Below are positions 37,666 through 48,084 of a stretch of 64,000 bases of DNA, piece after piece (position 1 is the first letter of the stretch; every line of letters starts with the position of its first letter). A program made the position numbers and the translations under genes. The stretch covers positions 8,177,001-8,241,000 of the forward strand of contig NC_017249.1 in NCBI RefSeq assembly GCF_000284375.1. Reading direction: 5' to 3'. Origin of the DNA: Bradyrhizobium japonicum USDA 6 (lineage in GTDB: Bacteria > Pseudomonadota > Alphaproteobacteria > Rhizobiales > Xanthobacteraceae). Below the pieces are notes generated by a model that was given only the letters and a program-made list of their open reading frames with translations, was not told where the DNA came from and searched no databases.

Positions 37666-39498
37666 CTACGGAGATGCGGCCAGCGGTGTTTTAGGCTCCC
37701 CTTCCGCCGAGAGCGGACCGAACTCGATGGCCTGCCGCTCGAACAAACTGCGATAGATGCCACCGGGTTGCACGATGAGTGCCGGATGCGCGCCCTGCTC
37801 GACGATCTCGCCGCGATCGAACACCAGGATGCGGTCGAGGCCGCGCACCGTCGACAGGCGGTGCGCGATTACGATCGAGGTGCGGTCCTTCATCAGCCGT
37901 TCCATCGCCTCTTGGATCAGCGCTTCCGATTCCGAATCCAGGCTCGACGTCGCCTCGTCCAGGATCAACACTGGCGCATCGGCAAGGAACGCGCGCGCCA
38001 GCGCAACGCGCTGCCGCTCGCCGCCCGACAGATTTACGCCGCGCTCACCCACCAGTGTGCCGTAGCCCTTCGGCGATCGTATGATGAAGTCATGCGCATT
38101 GGCGAGCCTCGCCGCCTGTTTGATCGCCGCCATGCTGGCGCCGGGTCGGCCATAGGCGATGTTTTCAGCCAGCGAGCGGTGAAACAGGATCGGTTCCTGC
38201 TCCACGATCGCGATCTGGCTGCGCAGCGATCGTTGCGTGGCCAGCGCGATGTCCTGCCCGTCGATCAGGATCCGGCCGCCGGAGATGTCGTAGAGCCGCT
38301 GAAGCAGCTTGACGAACGTGGTCTTGCCGGAGCCGGAGCGGCCCACCAGACCGATCCGCTCGCCGGCGCGGATGTTGATCGACAATCCGTCGTAGAGCGG
38401 CACGCGATCGCTGTCATAACGGAAGGTGACGTCCTCGAACGTGATCATCCCACCGTGAATGTCGATCGGCTTGGCGTCGGGGGCATCGACAATTCCGATC
38501 GGCTCGCCATAGATGGCAACCAGTTCCTCCATGTCGTTCACCGAGCGCTGCAGATTGTTGATGTGCATCCCTACTTCGCGCAAATAGGCGTGGATGATGT
38601 AATAGCTTGTCAACACATAGGTGACGTCGCCCGGAGAGGCGCGCCCCGCTATCCACAGCAGGATGGCGCCGCCGATCACCGAAGCACGAAAGCACAAGAG
38701 CATCACGAGCTGCACCGTACTCGTGCCGTTGGACCGCAGCCAGGTGCGCTGCACCCTCGCCCGCCAGCGTCTGACGACATTGTCAAGCCGCGCATCCTCA
38801 CGCGCCTCAGCACCGAAAGATTTCGCCACAGTATTGCAAGTGAGCGCGTCCGCTAGCGTGCCGCTGACTTTGCTGTCCCAGGCGTTGGAGACCCGCGCCG
38901 CCGGCGCGATGTAGCCGATCGTCAATGCCGTCGTGATGGCAACATAGATCACTGCGCCGAGGCCGATCACGGCGCCGAGCTCGGGCCAATGCAGGCCGAG
39001 CAGGATCGTCGAGCCCACGAGCACCGCGAGCGACGGCAACAACGCCATCAGGATCGTATGGTTAAGCAGGTCAAGCGCCCACATGCCGCGGGTGACCTTG
39101 CGCACGGTCGAGCCGGCGAACGAGTTAGCGTGCCAGTCGGTTGAGAAGCGCTGCACGCGCATGAAGGCCCCACGGGCCACATCCGACATGGTCTTCAGCG
39201 TGAACGGCACGATCGCCTGCAAGCCCGTAAACCGCAACATAATCGAGAGCAGACCAAGGGCGAGGATACCAGCGAACGCAATCAGTGCCGCATGTCGCGC
39301 CGCTTGGTCGGAGGGGCCCGACGTCAATGCATCCACTAGACGGCCGGAATAGACCGGCATGAACAGGTCGGCGACCGTCGCCCCTAAGAAGCCAACGAGG
39401 ATGATCGCGGCACGGACTGGCTGCTTCAGCCAGTGCTCCAACGCAAACGGGAGAACCAAGCCGATTGCGGCGGGTCGTTTGTCATCTTGACTGGTCAT
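37666..39498 (-). CDS. ABC exporter, fused membrane and ATPase domains
   Basis: The 610-residue half-transporter has six predicted helices in the first 320 residues (for example VRAAIILVGFLGATVADLFM and LLPSLAVLVGSTILLG). They are followed by an ATPase with Walker A GRSGSGKTT, signature LSGGERQR and Walker B VLILDEATSSLDSE. It would act as a homodimer exporting a lipid, peptide or drug. The ATG at 39498 (MTSQDDKRPAAIG) is the likely family start; the frame is open 141 bases further upstream. The gene is intact, unlike most of its neighbours. Its substrate is unknown. Confidence 0.88.
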   Translation of the reverse strand: MTSQDDKRPAAIGLVLPFALEHWLKQPVRAAIILVGFLGATVADLFMPVYSGRLVDALTSGPSDQAARHAALIAFAGILALGLLSIMLRFTGLQAIVPFTLKTMSDVARGAFMRVQRFSTDWHANSFAGSTVRKVTRGMWALDLLNHTILMALLPSLAVLVGSTILLGLHWPELGAVIGLGAVIYVAITTALTIGYIAPAARVSNAWDSKVSGTLADALTCNTVAKSFGAEAREDARLDNVVRRWRARVQRTWLRSNGTSTVQLVMLLCFRASVIGGAILLWIAGRASPGDVTYVLTSYYIIHAYLREVGMHINNLQRSVNDMEELVAIYGEPIGIVDAPDAKPIDIHGGMITFEDVTFRYDSDRVPLYDGLSINIRAGERIGLVGRSGSGKTTFVKLLQRLYDISGGRILIDGQDIALATQRSLRSQIAIVEQEPILFHRSLAENIAYGRPGASMAAIKQAARLANAHDFIIRSPKGYGTLVGERGVNLSGGERQRVALARAFLADAPVLILDEATSSLDSESEALIQEAMERLMKDRTSIVIAHRLSTVRGLDRILVFDRGEIVEQGAHPALIVQPGGIYRSLFERQAIEFGPLSAEGEPKTPLAASP

Positions 39499-40154
39499 GG
39501 CGCTAGGGGTTTGTGGCGCACGCGGTGTAAAAAACGGTCGATCCAGACCCGATGTGCCCAATGCTTGGCGCGCCGTACGAGGGATGCGATAAATGCCCGG
39601 AGTCTGGGGGTTGCGGCCGAAATCTTCTACCCATTTCACCCACTCTTCGCGTAAGCGCTTAGCCGAAGCGCCTCACGCTTTGCGAGCTCCTCGTAGCTGA
39701 GAGCATCGATCTGAGACATCAGCCAGGCTTGCGCGATCCGAGCTTGTGTGAGCCAGGTAGGCGGGATCGGCGTCACTCATCTTTGCCCACCTGCAGAAGC
39801 GTGGGGATGTCCGGCTGGCTCCGGCCATGGCTGTACGCAAAGGTGCATTTTGATGAAGGAAGTGTTCAGCATAACTTCACCTGGAAGATCACCTCCGCGT
39901 CGATCCGGATGGAGGTCATAGCAATCCGAACCTCCAACGTGCCACAAACGATCCACCGCCCTGCTCGCTGATCGTTAATTGCCGATGGCCCGCCGGATAA
40001 ATGGACGAATTAACCAGTGAGCAGCTCAGATCGTCGCCCTTTTTCATCTTCTCTCCTCGGCCGCTTGCGCTTTGCTACTTTGCGAGACTCCGGGTTGCGG
40101 AGTCGCACAAACAGACCCATAGCAAGCCTTCTGACCCTTGTAGTTGGCGAGCGT
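39499..40154. other. Intergenic, no gene supported
   Basis: About 650 bp. A minus-strand segment near 39650-39730 encodes MSQIDALSYEELAKREALRL in a 27-codon frame that might be a small gene or a remnant. I have no family support for it. Confidence 0.4.
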
Positions 40155-41410
40155 TTAGACCGATTCCGACATAACCTCCTGTTTCAGGTTGTCCGGGATA
40201 GGTGCGGGGCCGTCCAGCGACTTCAGCGTCACCTCGATCAACTCGCTCGCGCGATCCTTGTTGCCGCTCTCGTAATAGTACTGAGCGACCGCCGGATAGG
40301 ACAGGAACTTAGGGGCGTCGCCGCGTTGCGGAGCATTTATTGCCAGAATGTGTCCGGATAACTCATTGCCCATCGCAAAGCGCTCGGCCTGCGGCAAATG
40401 AGAGTTGTCATTCGCCGGATCAAAGAGTTGGCGCATCGCCCCGGCCATCCACAGCGCGGATTTTTTGTTGATCGCGTCACGAACCAATTGGCGCATCACC
40501 GGCAGGCCGGCCTGCAAGTCGCGCATTTTGTGAAGCAACAGATCCGCCTGGAGCACGCGGAAGTTCACGTCATCCGGCAGAACAGCGACGGCTTCTTCGA
40601 CCACCGAAAGCGCCTTCGCCCAATCCTGCGCCTTCATCGCCGGCGTCAATTTGACGAAGATCGGCATTGTGCGTTCGCCCTTGGCGATCCGCTCAGCATC
40701 GGCGGCTTTCGCTTCATCGCTGATGCGCCAGCTGCCAGTCAGAATCTTCGGCAAAACCTCTTCGAGTTGCGTCGGGGAACCGATAAAGGCGATGTGGCCA
40801 TCACGGTCGACGACGAACGAAGTGGGAATCCCGATAGAAAAGCTGGAATCCATCCAAAGCTCGTCCATTTCGCGTGTGTAGTCGAGCCCGACCCGATAGT
40901 TGAGATTCGGCAACTTTTCGGTCAACCATGCGTCCAACTTGCTTCGGGCCTTTTCCGCTGTTTGAGCGCGCTCACCAGCTGCTATTCCGAGGACCTCAAC
41001 TCCGCTATCTCTGTATTTCTCTTGCAGCTGTACCAGATCGGACAGCGCCGCCACACACGGTGCGCACCAAGTTGCCCAAAATTCGACGATGTACACTTTC
41101 CCGGGCTGGAAGCTCGTGAGGGGTTGACCACGCAGCCAGTTCTCCACCTTGATCGGGGAGCTGGGGATTCTAAGCCCAGCGTCATGTTACGCTCCAAAGT
41201 TATTGTCAGGGACTGCGCGACGTTTTGTGCTCGCTGATCTCCGATCGCGACCGCGACCGAGAAGTGGGGTGCCGTGGTGTAGACGGGCTGCCGAACGAGA
41301 GCCGTAGCGAATGTCGGTGTCGCAGCGCTAAGCACGCCGACACACAAAGTTACAAGGAACAAGCTCGTCCTCTCACGAGCAGGCCACGTCGATTCAAGGA
41401 AGGAGAGCAT
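40155..41410 (-). pseudogene. Thioredoxin-fold (TlpA-like) periplasmic protein, frameshifted
   Basis: The downstream frame (41147-40155) encodes a redoxin domain with WATWCAPCVAALSDL (active-site CxxC), then IGIPTSFVVDRDGHIAFIGS (cis-Pro region). A helical, TPR-like C-terminal half of about 180 residues follows. The upstream frame (from the ATG at 41410) encodes a leader TSLFLVTLCVGVLSAATPTF ending in ATA. Reading through a shift near 41160 gives IPSSPIKVENWLRGQPL and joins the two. So this was one exported thiol-disulfide protein of about 415 residues, now split by a one- or two-base indel. The mature half could still be made from the internal ATG at 41147 but would stay in the cytoplasm. 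Confidence 0.78.
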
Positions 41411-42173
41411 CGCTCGACTCGCATCTGGGTGGGCTCAGCACTTTCAGTACTGCTGCACCCTTAGTAGCAACGTCCGTGCCAGCATCGTCTGCGCGCATTA
41501 AGCGCCTAATTGCGCATGAACAGCTCAACGGCAGTTCACGGCGACCAGTGTTTTGAACCCGACGGGCTTTGTGCCGGTGTCGGAATTTGGACAAGAATTG
41601 CGCACTTCGCGCCGCCAGATAACTGATTTGATGTTGTGAGCCGCCGAACGGAAACTTGGTAATCCCTGTCCCCTAGCAAACAGGATTAGAGGCGAGCGAC
41701 GATTTAGATTCGACTCGAACGAGCCGAAGCCCGTTGACCGGGACACGTGTTCTGGGCGATGACGATGGAACCATTCGCCTGAACCTGCGGACGGTGCCGC
41801 GGATCAGGGAGGCTCTGAAACTGTGAGTGCTCGCCATCGCTCCAAGCGGTTCCTGCACCAAAAACTGGTACTTCGATTAGTTTGCTGTCCAGCCGCGTGT
41901 ACCAGGCGTCCATGATGCCCCCTTCAATTCGAAAACCGTTTCCCTCGTATCGAAACAGACGCCGCCGATCGCCTCGATGGAGCTAAGGCTTATACAGGCG
42001 TTCACCTCCAGGTTGCCGACCGGGAGGCCGGCTGGCACCACCCGCTGGCGGCACGCAGCACTTCCTTGCCGGCTTGAAAATCTTTGGCAAGCTGCGGGCC
42101 TTCAAGACCCATCGTGTCACAGCCGGATGACAGGTATCGAAATAAGTAGACGGAAAACCCTGCACTATGCGAT
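41411..42173. other. Region of debris, no gene supported
   Basis: About 760 bp. A minus-strand frame near 41700-41913 (GAGTAWSDGEHSQFQSLPDP and following) looks protein-like but I cannot place it. The right end may hold N-terminal debris of the PEP mutase gene. Confidence 0.4.
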
Positions 42174-42497
42174 GTGGCCGACATCGACACAGGCTATGGC
42201 AATGCGATCAATGTCATCCATGCCATTGGCGAGTATGAAAGGACCGGCGCCAGCTCCGTTGTCATCGAGGACAAGACATTTCCCAAGGTTACGAGCCTTG
42301 CTGCGGAACGTCCAGATGATGAGTTATGGCAATTTCGGATCCGGGCCTCAAGCACAGCCTTGAGGGACACCTTCCGCCGTATCATCGCTGATGGCGGCGT
42401 CCAGAACGTCCACAAGGATATTGTAACGATAGAGGAACTCTTCAGACTGCAGAGAATGGACGAGATTGAGGCAGCTGAAACGCGATTCCTGCGCTGA
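42174..42497 (+). pseudogene. PEP mutase/isocitrate lyase family protein, internal deletion
   Basis: The fragment begins with ADIDTGYGNAINVIHAIGEY, the metal-binding DxDTGYGN motif of phosphoenolpyruvate mutase, and continues ASSVVIEDKTFPKVTSLAA. It then jumps within a few codons to the C-terminal LRDTFRRIIADGGVQNVHKD and DEIEAAETRFLR of the same family. Something like 130-150 residues of the barrel are missing without loss of frame. The N-terminal part is also absent. Phosphonopyruvate synthesis is the known role of PEP mutase, but this copy cannot work. Confidence 0.75.
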
Positions 42498-42639
42498 TGC
42501 AGTGCTGCAGGCCGACTCTAATCTCGCCTGAACGGCTGTCGCTGCAATCTCGACGGGTTGGGGCGGCACGTTCGTCGGGCTACGACTCCATTTCGTTGAA
42601 TGGAAGACTATCGTGCCCTGTCAGTCAGCATCTTTTGCG

Positions 42640-43168
42640 TTTGGCTCGAGGCTGTTAGCGCAAATGTGAAAGATCGGGGTTTGTTCGGACACCATTGCCG
42701 AGATCGTGCGCAGGGCCTGTTGGCTGGCAAGCGAGGGATACCCGCCAACATACAGCGTAGCACCCAGTCGAGCGGCGTCGGCCTCGGCGACGTGCCTGTT
42801 GAAGCTTGCCAAGTTTTCGATCGTCAAAACATACGCCGGCGGCTCCCGGAAGCGGACATGATCTGCCTCCTTAGGCGCGATCCCGAGATGAGCGGAGTGG
42901 CTCCGGAGAGATCGGCCCCAAGAAGATCGATCTTACCCGCGATCAGCAGCGGCGGGGCAAAGCGTTCCAGCCCGATCGCCCGCAGTGCCTCGCGGGGCCG
43001 CGCGCCCGGAGGAAACTCGAGGACGCCACTCAGGAGCCGAACCACGACGCCTTCAACGCGTTCCAGCGTCTTGCTGTGCCTCACCGTCCGTCGCGAGAAG
43101 GTCTTATAGTCCACGTCGAGATGCTTGTTGTCCAGGATGGCCTGGGCGAGATCGAAGGCGTGGCGCAA
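42640..43168 (-). pseudogene. JetD/DUF2220-like protein (Wadjet-type), frameshifted fragment
   Basis: In one minus-strand frame the segment reads HLDVDYKTFSRRTVRHSKTL, EFPPGARPREALRAIGLERF and APPLLIAGKIDLLGADLSG. After a shift near 42870 it continues in frame as GIAPKEADHVRFREPPAYVL, TIENLASFNRHVAEAD, LGATLYVGGYPS and EQTPIFH. This order, especially TIENLASF followed by YVGGYPS, is the C-terminal toprim-like half of DUF2220/JetD, the nuclease subunit of Wadjet plasmid-defence systems. The GD(I/L)DPxG motif that should follow is lost. No JetABC genes are nearby, so this is only a relic. Confidence 0.6.
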
Positions 43169-43502
43169 CGTATCGACATCGGACGAAGCGACCCGCGGGC
43201 TACCGCTCCCGGTCGATCAACGACGGATCGACTGGTGCGCGCATCCGCACCTGAAGCGGTGGTTCGATCTGGTCAAGGCAGGCCGGGCGTGATCCGCGCG
43301 CAGCGGCGTTCATCGAACCATGATCGCCGCCCGGCGCGACCCTAACGATCAGCTGGCCGGCGTATGGTAGCCTTTCGGTTGCCATGCGCGACCCTTGAGG
43401 CGATCCATGGCCATGATCGAGTCCGCCGCCCCATCCGCGCCGCAAGTCCAGCGACATGGCTCGATCTTTGACTGTAGGAGGCGCTTCATCCAGAATAAGA
43501 GT

Positions 43503-43955
43503 TTAGGACTTTGGTTCTTTGAATGCCTTCTTCTTCAAGGCGGATAAATAATTTCCTCGAACTCTTGGACGAGATTTACCGGCCAAGCGCATTTCTAGCG
43601 TCACAACAAGTTCCTCAAATTTTTTGCGTGTTGCGCCCGCCAGAGGTCGTTGCCGATAATAGCTGTACAGGCGCTCGGTTATGACAGCTGTCACCCACCG
43701 TGGCGTATCTTCCGATTCGTAAAACTCACTTATCCTGGTTATAGCTAGGGAACGAGTCGATCTCGAGCAACATGAAAGAGCAGAGCAGCGTGCGAATTGC
43801 AGATGTCTTCTCGCTGCGTATCTGCTCATCGATAAAATCAACCAGCTTTTCGCTTCCAAGGCTTTGATAGGCGATCTCGGCAACGATGGTCGGCATGACA
43901 TGCTTGATCGTACCCTCGATGAACCTAAATAGCTGGGACAGCTTTTCACTCAGTA
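43503..43955 (-). pseudogene. C-terminal remnant of an unknown protein
   Basis: Two frames joined by a shift near 43735 give one coherent helical sequence: SEKLSQLFRFIEGTIKHVMP, SLGSEKLVDFIDEQIRSEKT, SFMLLEIDSFPSYNQDK and then ITRISEFYESEDTPRWVTAV, RLYSYYRQRPLAGATRKKFE, ending ALKKKAFKEPKS. Codon use is A+T-richer than its surroundings. I do not recognise the family. It ends abruptly at about 43955, where a cytochrome fragment on the other strand begins. Confidence 0.45.
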
Positions 43956-44307
43956 CCGGGCGCGACCATTGGACGGTGTTTTGGCAACAGCTCCTTATCT
44001 GCACAACGGGTCTGTTCCGACCCTGAGAGACATGCTGGTGCCGCACGCCAAGCGGCCGATGTCGTTTTGCGTAGGCAGCCGTGCGTTCGACCCGGTCAAC
44101 GTCGGGCTCGCGACGAAAGCACAGTCGTCCGAAAGCTGTGCGGCCGGTCTGACGAACTTCGATGTGTCGCTGCTTGGGAACAGCAATCGCGGACATTCTT
44201 TCGAGGGTAAGGAAACCGACTTAAGGAAACTGCCGCCCGGCATCATCGGACCAGAGTTGACCGACGCCGAACGGCGAGCGCTTGTCGAATATCTCAAGAC
44301 TCTATGA
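43956..44307 (+). pseudogene. Di-haem cytochrome c family protein, C-terminal fragment
   Basis: About 115 residues match the C-terminal end of di-haem cytochrome c/peroxidase-like proteins: VLATAPYLHNGSVPTLRDML, SRAFDPVNVGLATK, NRGHSFEG, LPPGIIGPELTDAERRALVE and YLKTL. The APYLHNGS(V/I)PTL motif surrounds an axial haem ligand region. No CxxCH haem-binding site is present in the fragment. It begins at a junction with the unknown remnant on the opposite strand, so the upstream part was lost in a rearrangement. Confidence 0.75.
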
Positions 44308-44991
44308 GCGATGGCGTTCGACGCCGACTTGTGTGCCGGCGTCGCTAGCTTCCGCCGAGTTCGAATGCGCCTCGTCAGAACACGTGCCATTCGGCAGATT
44401 GTCCCTGCTCAGCCAGGTCATGTGTCCCTCCTGCCGGGACGTCGTCGATTGTCTTGAAGCCGCCATGAGCTCGCCGGTCCTAAGCAGCCCCGACTTGGCG
44501 CAATCCTGACGATCCCGCCCAACCGCACTTGGCGATGCTGGGCGCGGCTACAGTTGCGCACTCGAAAACCTGTTCATTTTCCAAAATCTGGGCGCTCCAA
44601 GTGTAGTTTTTACAACATTTAGCGCCGAGCTATTATGGTTAAGCCAATAATTCGCCCTACAACCTTGTTGTGCAGCGTAGCAACGAACCGGAAAGTTATC
44701 GCGGAAGAGGTGGTGGCGATCATTGGCGTGCGAGATCAGCCGGCTGCTACCGATCGGGGCCGTATATCGGCCGACAATAAGCCAAGGCGAGGACTTGGGA
44801 GGAATAAGAGCTTGGCGCCGACGGAGCCTCTGAAAACGCTCGCCCCTCTTAGACGGCAGTCGGCCTATACTACCTCTCCTCAAATGCCGCGCCAGAAGCT
44901 TCCTTCCATCACCATCAACAATCTCGCTCCAAAGGCCCGCTTTCAGAGACCTCCAAAGCTACGCTTCCGGATTAAATCGACAGCTGGGGGT
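44308..44991. other. Intergenic, no gene supported
   Basis: About 680 bp between the cytochrome fragment and rpoN. A 134-codon plus-strand frame (44635-45039) overlaps the end of rpoN and has no family signature. I regard it as chance. Confidence 0.45.
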
Positions 44992-46488
44992 TTATTTATC
45001 GAGGCCAGTTCCGCCCGATGCTCTACTGTTCATCGTTGACCACATATTGTCGCGGCGGCGCTGCACCGAGGACCGAATGCGCATGGCTTCGCGGTACTTC
45101 GCGACCGTGCGGCGGGCAATATCAATGCCCGAGACTCGCAGGCGCTCAACGATCGCGTCATCGGACAGAACCGCTGACGGCTCTTCGGATTCGATCAGCT
45201 GCTTGATGCGGTGACGCACCGCTTCAGCGGAATGCGCCTCACCGCCATCCGCCGAAGGGATCGATGCCGTGAAGAAATATTTCAACTCGAATGTGCCGCG
45301 ATTTGTTGCCATGTATTTGTTGGCGGTGACGCGCGACACCGTGGATTCATGCATCTGGATGGCCTCGGCAACGGCCTTTAGATTCAGCGGCCGCAAATGC
45401 GCAACACCAAGGGTAAAGAAGCCGTCCTGCTGACGCACGATCTCGGTCGCAACTTTCAGGATGGTGCGGGCGCGCTGGTCGAGCGCGCGCACCAGCCAGG
45501 TCGCGTTCTGCAGCGCGTCGTTGAAGTAGGACTTATCGACGTCCTTGCCGATCTTCTTCGACAGCTTGGAATAATAGGTCTGGTTGACCAGCACGCGCGG
45601 CAAGGTGTCGCTGTTGAGCTCGACATGCCAGCCGCCATCAGGAGCCGGACGGACATAGACGTCGGGTACCATCGTCTGCAGCCGCGCCGACCCGAACTTC
45701 ATGCCCGGCTTGGGACTGAGCCGGCGGAGCTCGTCGATCATGTCGGCGATGTCCTCGTCGTCGACGCCGCAGAGCTTGCGCAAGCTCGCGATGTCGCGCT
45801 TGGCGAGGAGATCGAGATGCTCGACGAGGGCCTGCATCGCCGGATCGTATCTATCGAGCTCGCGGAGCTGGATCGCCAGGCACTCGCGCAAGTTACGCGC
45901 ACAGACGCCGGGCGGATCGAACTCCTGCAGGACGGCAAGAACGTGCTCGACATCCTCCTGCGTTGCGCCGAGCCGCTCGGCGGCCTGGCCGAGATCCGGC
46001 GGCAGATAGCCGGCTTCGTCGACGAGATCGATCAGATACTGCCCGATCATGCGCTGCGCCGGCGCGGTGAATGCGACCGACAGTTGTTCGGCCAGGTGGT
46101 CGGACAATGTTGTCTCGGACGCGACAAACGCTTCGAGATTGTAGTCTTCGTCACCCGAGCCGCCGCCACCCCATTCGGTATAGGTGGTCATGGCGCCATC
46201 CCGGGCGTCGCGCACTTGGGCCTCGGCCAGCTGATCGCCGCTGACCTGATCGACCTCAGTCGGGGCTTCGGCCCCAGCTGCATCGTCACTGGCACGCTCG
46301 AGCAGCGGATTACACTCCAGCTCTTCCTCCACGAAGGTCATGAGGTCGAGATTAGATAATTGCAGCAGCTTGATCGCCTGCATCAGCTGCGGCGACATGA
46401 CCAGCGACTGGGATTGCCGGAACTCTAATCTTTGCGTGAGCGCCATGAAGCAAGAACCGTTACTGAAGTTGGTCTGCGTTTTGCTCAT
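44992..46488 (-). CDS. rpoN: RNA polymerase sigma-54 factor
   Basis: This sigma factor of up to 498 residues directs RNA polymerase to -24/-12 promoters, including nif and fix genes activated by NifA. Region I is the Gln/Leu-rich start MALTQRLEFRQSQSLVMSPQ with LMQAIKLLQLSNLDL. The acidic region II follows, then the core-binding domain, an HTH region near LKAVAEAIQMHESTVSRVTA, and the RpoN box ARRTVAKYREAM near the C-terminus. The ATG at 46488 gives a 14-residue extension (MSKTQTNFSNGSCF); the family start is the ATG at 46446. Neither has an obvious ribosome site. All domains are complete, so it should be functional. Bradyrhizobium carries two rpoN copies, one within the symbiosis region; this fits the island copy. 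Confidence 0.95.
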   Translation of the reverse strand: MSKTQTNFSNGSCFMALTQRLEFRQSQSLVMSPQLMQAIKLLQLSNLDLMTFVEEELECNPLLERASDDAAGAEAPTEVDQVSGDQLAEAQVRDARDGAMTTYTEWGGGGSGDEDYNLEAFVASETTLSDHLAEQLSVAFTAPAQRMIGQYLIDLVDEAGYLPPDLGQAAERLGATQEDVEHVLAVLQEFDPPGVCARNLRECLAIQLRELDRYDPAMQALVEHLDLLAKRDIASLRKLCGVDDEDIADMIDELRRLSPKPGMKFGSARLQTMVPDVYVRPAPDGGWHVELNSDTLPRVLVNQTYYSKLSKKIGKDVDKSYFNDALQNATWLVRALDQRARTILKVATEIVRQQDGFFTLGVAHLRPLNLKAVAEAIQMHESTVSRVTANKYMATNRGTFELKYFFTASIPSADGGEAHSAEAVRHRIKQLIESEEPSAVLSDDAIVERLRVSGIDIARRTVAKYREAMRIRSSVQRRRDNMWSTMNSRASGGTGLDK

Positions 46489-48084
46489 CTAGTCAGGAGC
46501 TGATCTAAGCGCTTTGATGTCGCGCAAAAGCGGATGCGAGGTGAGATGAAGGCAGCGAACAACGGAATCCGACACTCAGTCGGAGCTCCCTCGTCAATCC
46601 CCATTGTGCGCGAGATGAGAGGACTAGGAATTCGGATGCGGCACTGTGACGCGAGGGCATCAACAAACAGGACAGCTTCCCGTGGCGATACTCCTATCAA
46701 GGACTTGCAGTCCCCGGCAGTTTCGGTGAGTTCTGCGCGTAGCCGCGATCCTCCACCCTCCCGCAGGAGCGCCGGCAACAGCTGCGCGGGGCTCAGGATC
46801 AGTGCCTGCCGCCACTCAGACAGTCCCTCGCTGTCGAGCCTTGCTGCACGCTCGAATTAGCGCGAACTTCGAAGCCGATCGTGGAAGGAAGTTGCGCAAA
46901 CGAATTGGCACTAGGGCTGGCAGTCGAAAATAGTTGAGGTAGCGGGTTGAACCGGCCGCAAGATCGCTATTGCGTCAAACGCGATTGCGAGGCGATCACC
47001 ATTCAGCTGCCCAACGCCTGCCGCTTGTTGGCCGCTAGCGTCTGCCCCATGTGCGTCGAGAAGAGTCTCTTGTCCGGGTTGCTGACGCAAATCGGCAGAA
47101 GTTCGAATAGCGGGCATATATTGGCCTGCTCTTCGGCTTATCCTGCCGAAAGTTCCAACGTATTCGGGATGACGAATCTGGGGCCTCTGACGCATCAAAT
47201 CTGGGACAGTTAGTTTCCTCCGCTTGGCCGCTGAGCGGGACGATCTTGTCGGTTTGGTCGAGAGCCCTGCGCCAGTCGCCTTGCTTGCAGCGGCCGGCCG
47301 ACATACTCGCTCCGCGAGAGGCGTCCGCACGCGCGAGACCGCCATGATGTTCCTACGACCTCGAGCAACATTTCATCGCTGGCCAGCGGGGTCTTGCCAG
47401 CGCGTTGGCCCACTCCTCGCCATATCGGTGCTGCCGGTGAAGCCTGCCGCCTCCCCAAACAACACCTCTCCGAAGCTTCGGTGGGATGCCGACCCCAATC
47501 ACTCGCCTCAGTGGCATCTGAGCTGCGGCGAAACGACAAGAAGAATTCGCGCTCTTGGTACAACTCACCGGGTCGCAGAGGCAAGCTCCCGAGCCGAACC
47601 CCGGCTCATCGCCCGCGTCGTCGTACCTGCCATTCGCGCTCCCGCTGCCTCTGCGCCGATGGTAGCACCATACACCGCGCTGTAGAACACCGCAGCGGAA
47701 GTTGGCGCCGCGACATCTTATTCCGGCTACCGACGCAATTGAGCGGCCGCGTGAGGAGTTCGAGCGACGGATCAAGATCAAGACCGTTTGCCATCAGCGG
47801 CCGCCGCGGCAATGCCGTCCTGGCCTGCTCACCCCCGGCCAGATCAACATGCGCAAGGTCGACGGCTGGAGACCCCTCACCACAAATCCTTCGATAGGTA
47901 ACTTGGGACGCGCCTAGTTGTGGGGCGCGCACCATAGCCACAATGCAATGCGCATCGCGATTGAACTCGCTGCGCACGGGCAGGTAGCTTCATGTTAGTG
48001 GAAATCGCGCCGACATTGCCGCAGCTGGCAAGCCTCGATTGCACAACGCGAAGCATCAACTTCTCGATAAGGGCCGCGCTGCCG
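46489..48084. other. 1.6 kb without a recognised gene
   Basis: The longest frames on either strand (up to about 160 codons, 47394-47897) have no family signature and overlap one another in all frames, as expected for high-G+C non-coding DNA. The first 100 bp or so upstream of rpoN should hold its promoter. Confidence 0.5.

Noticed and set aside
45397..46359. 320-codon plus-strand frame opposite rpoN
   Set aside because: It is antisense to a complete sigma-54 gene and has no recognisable domain.
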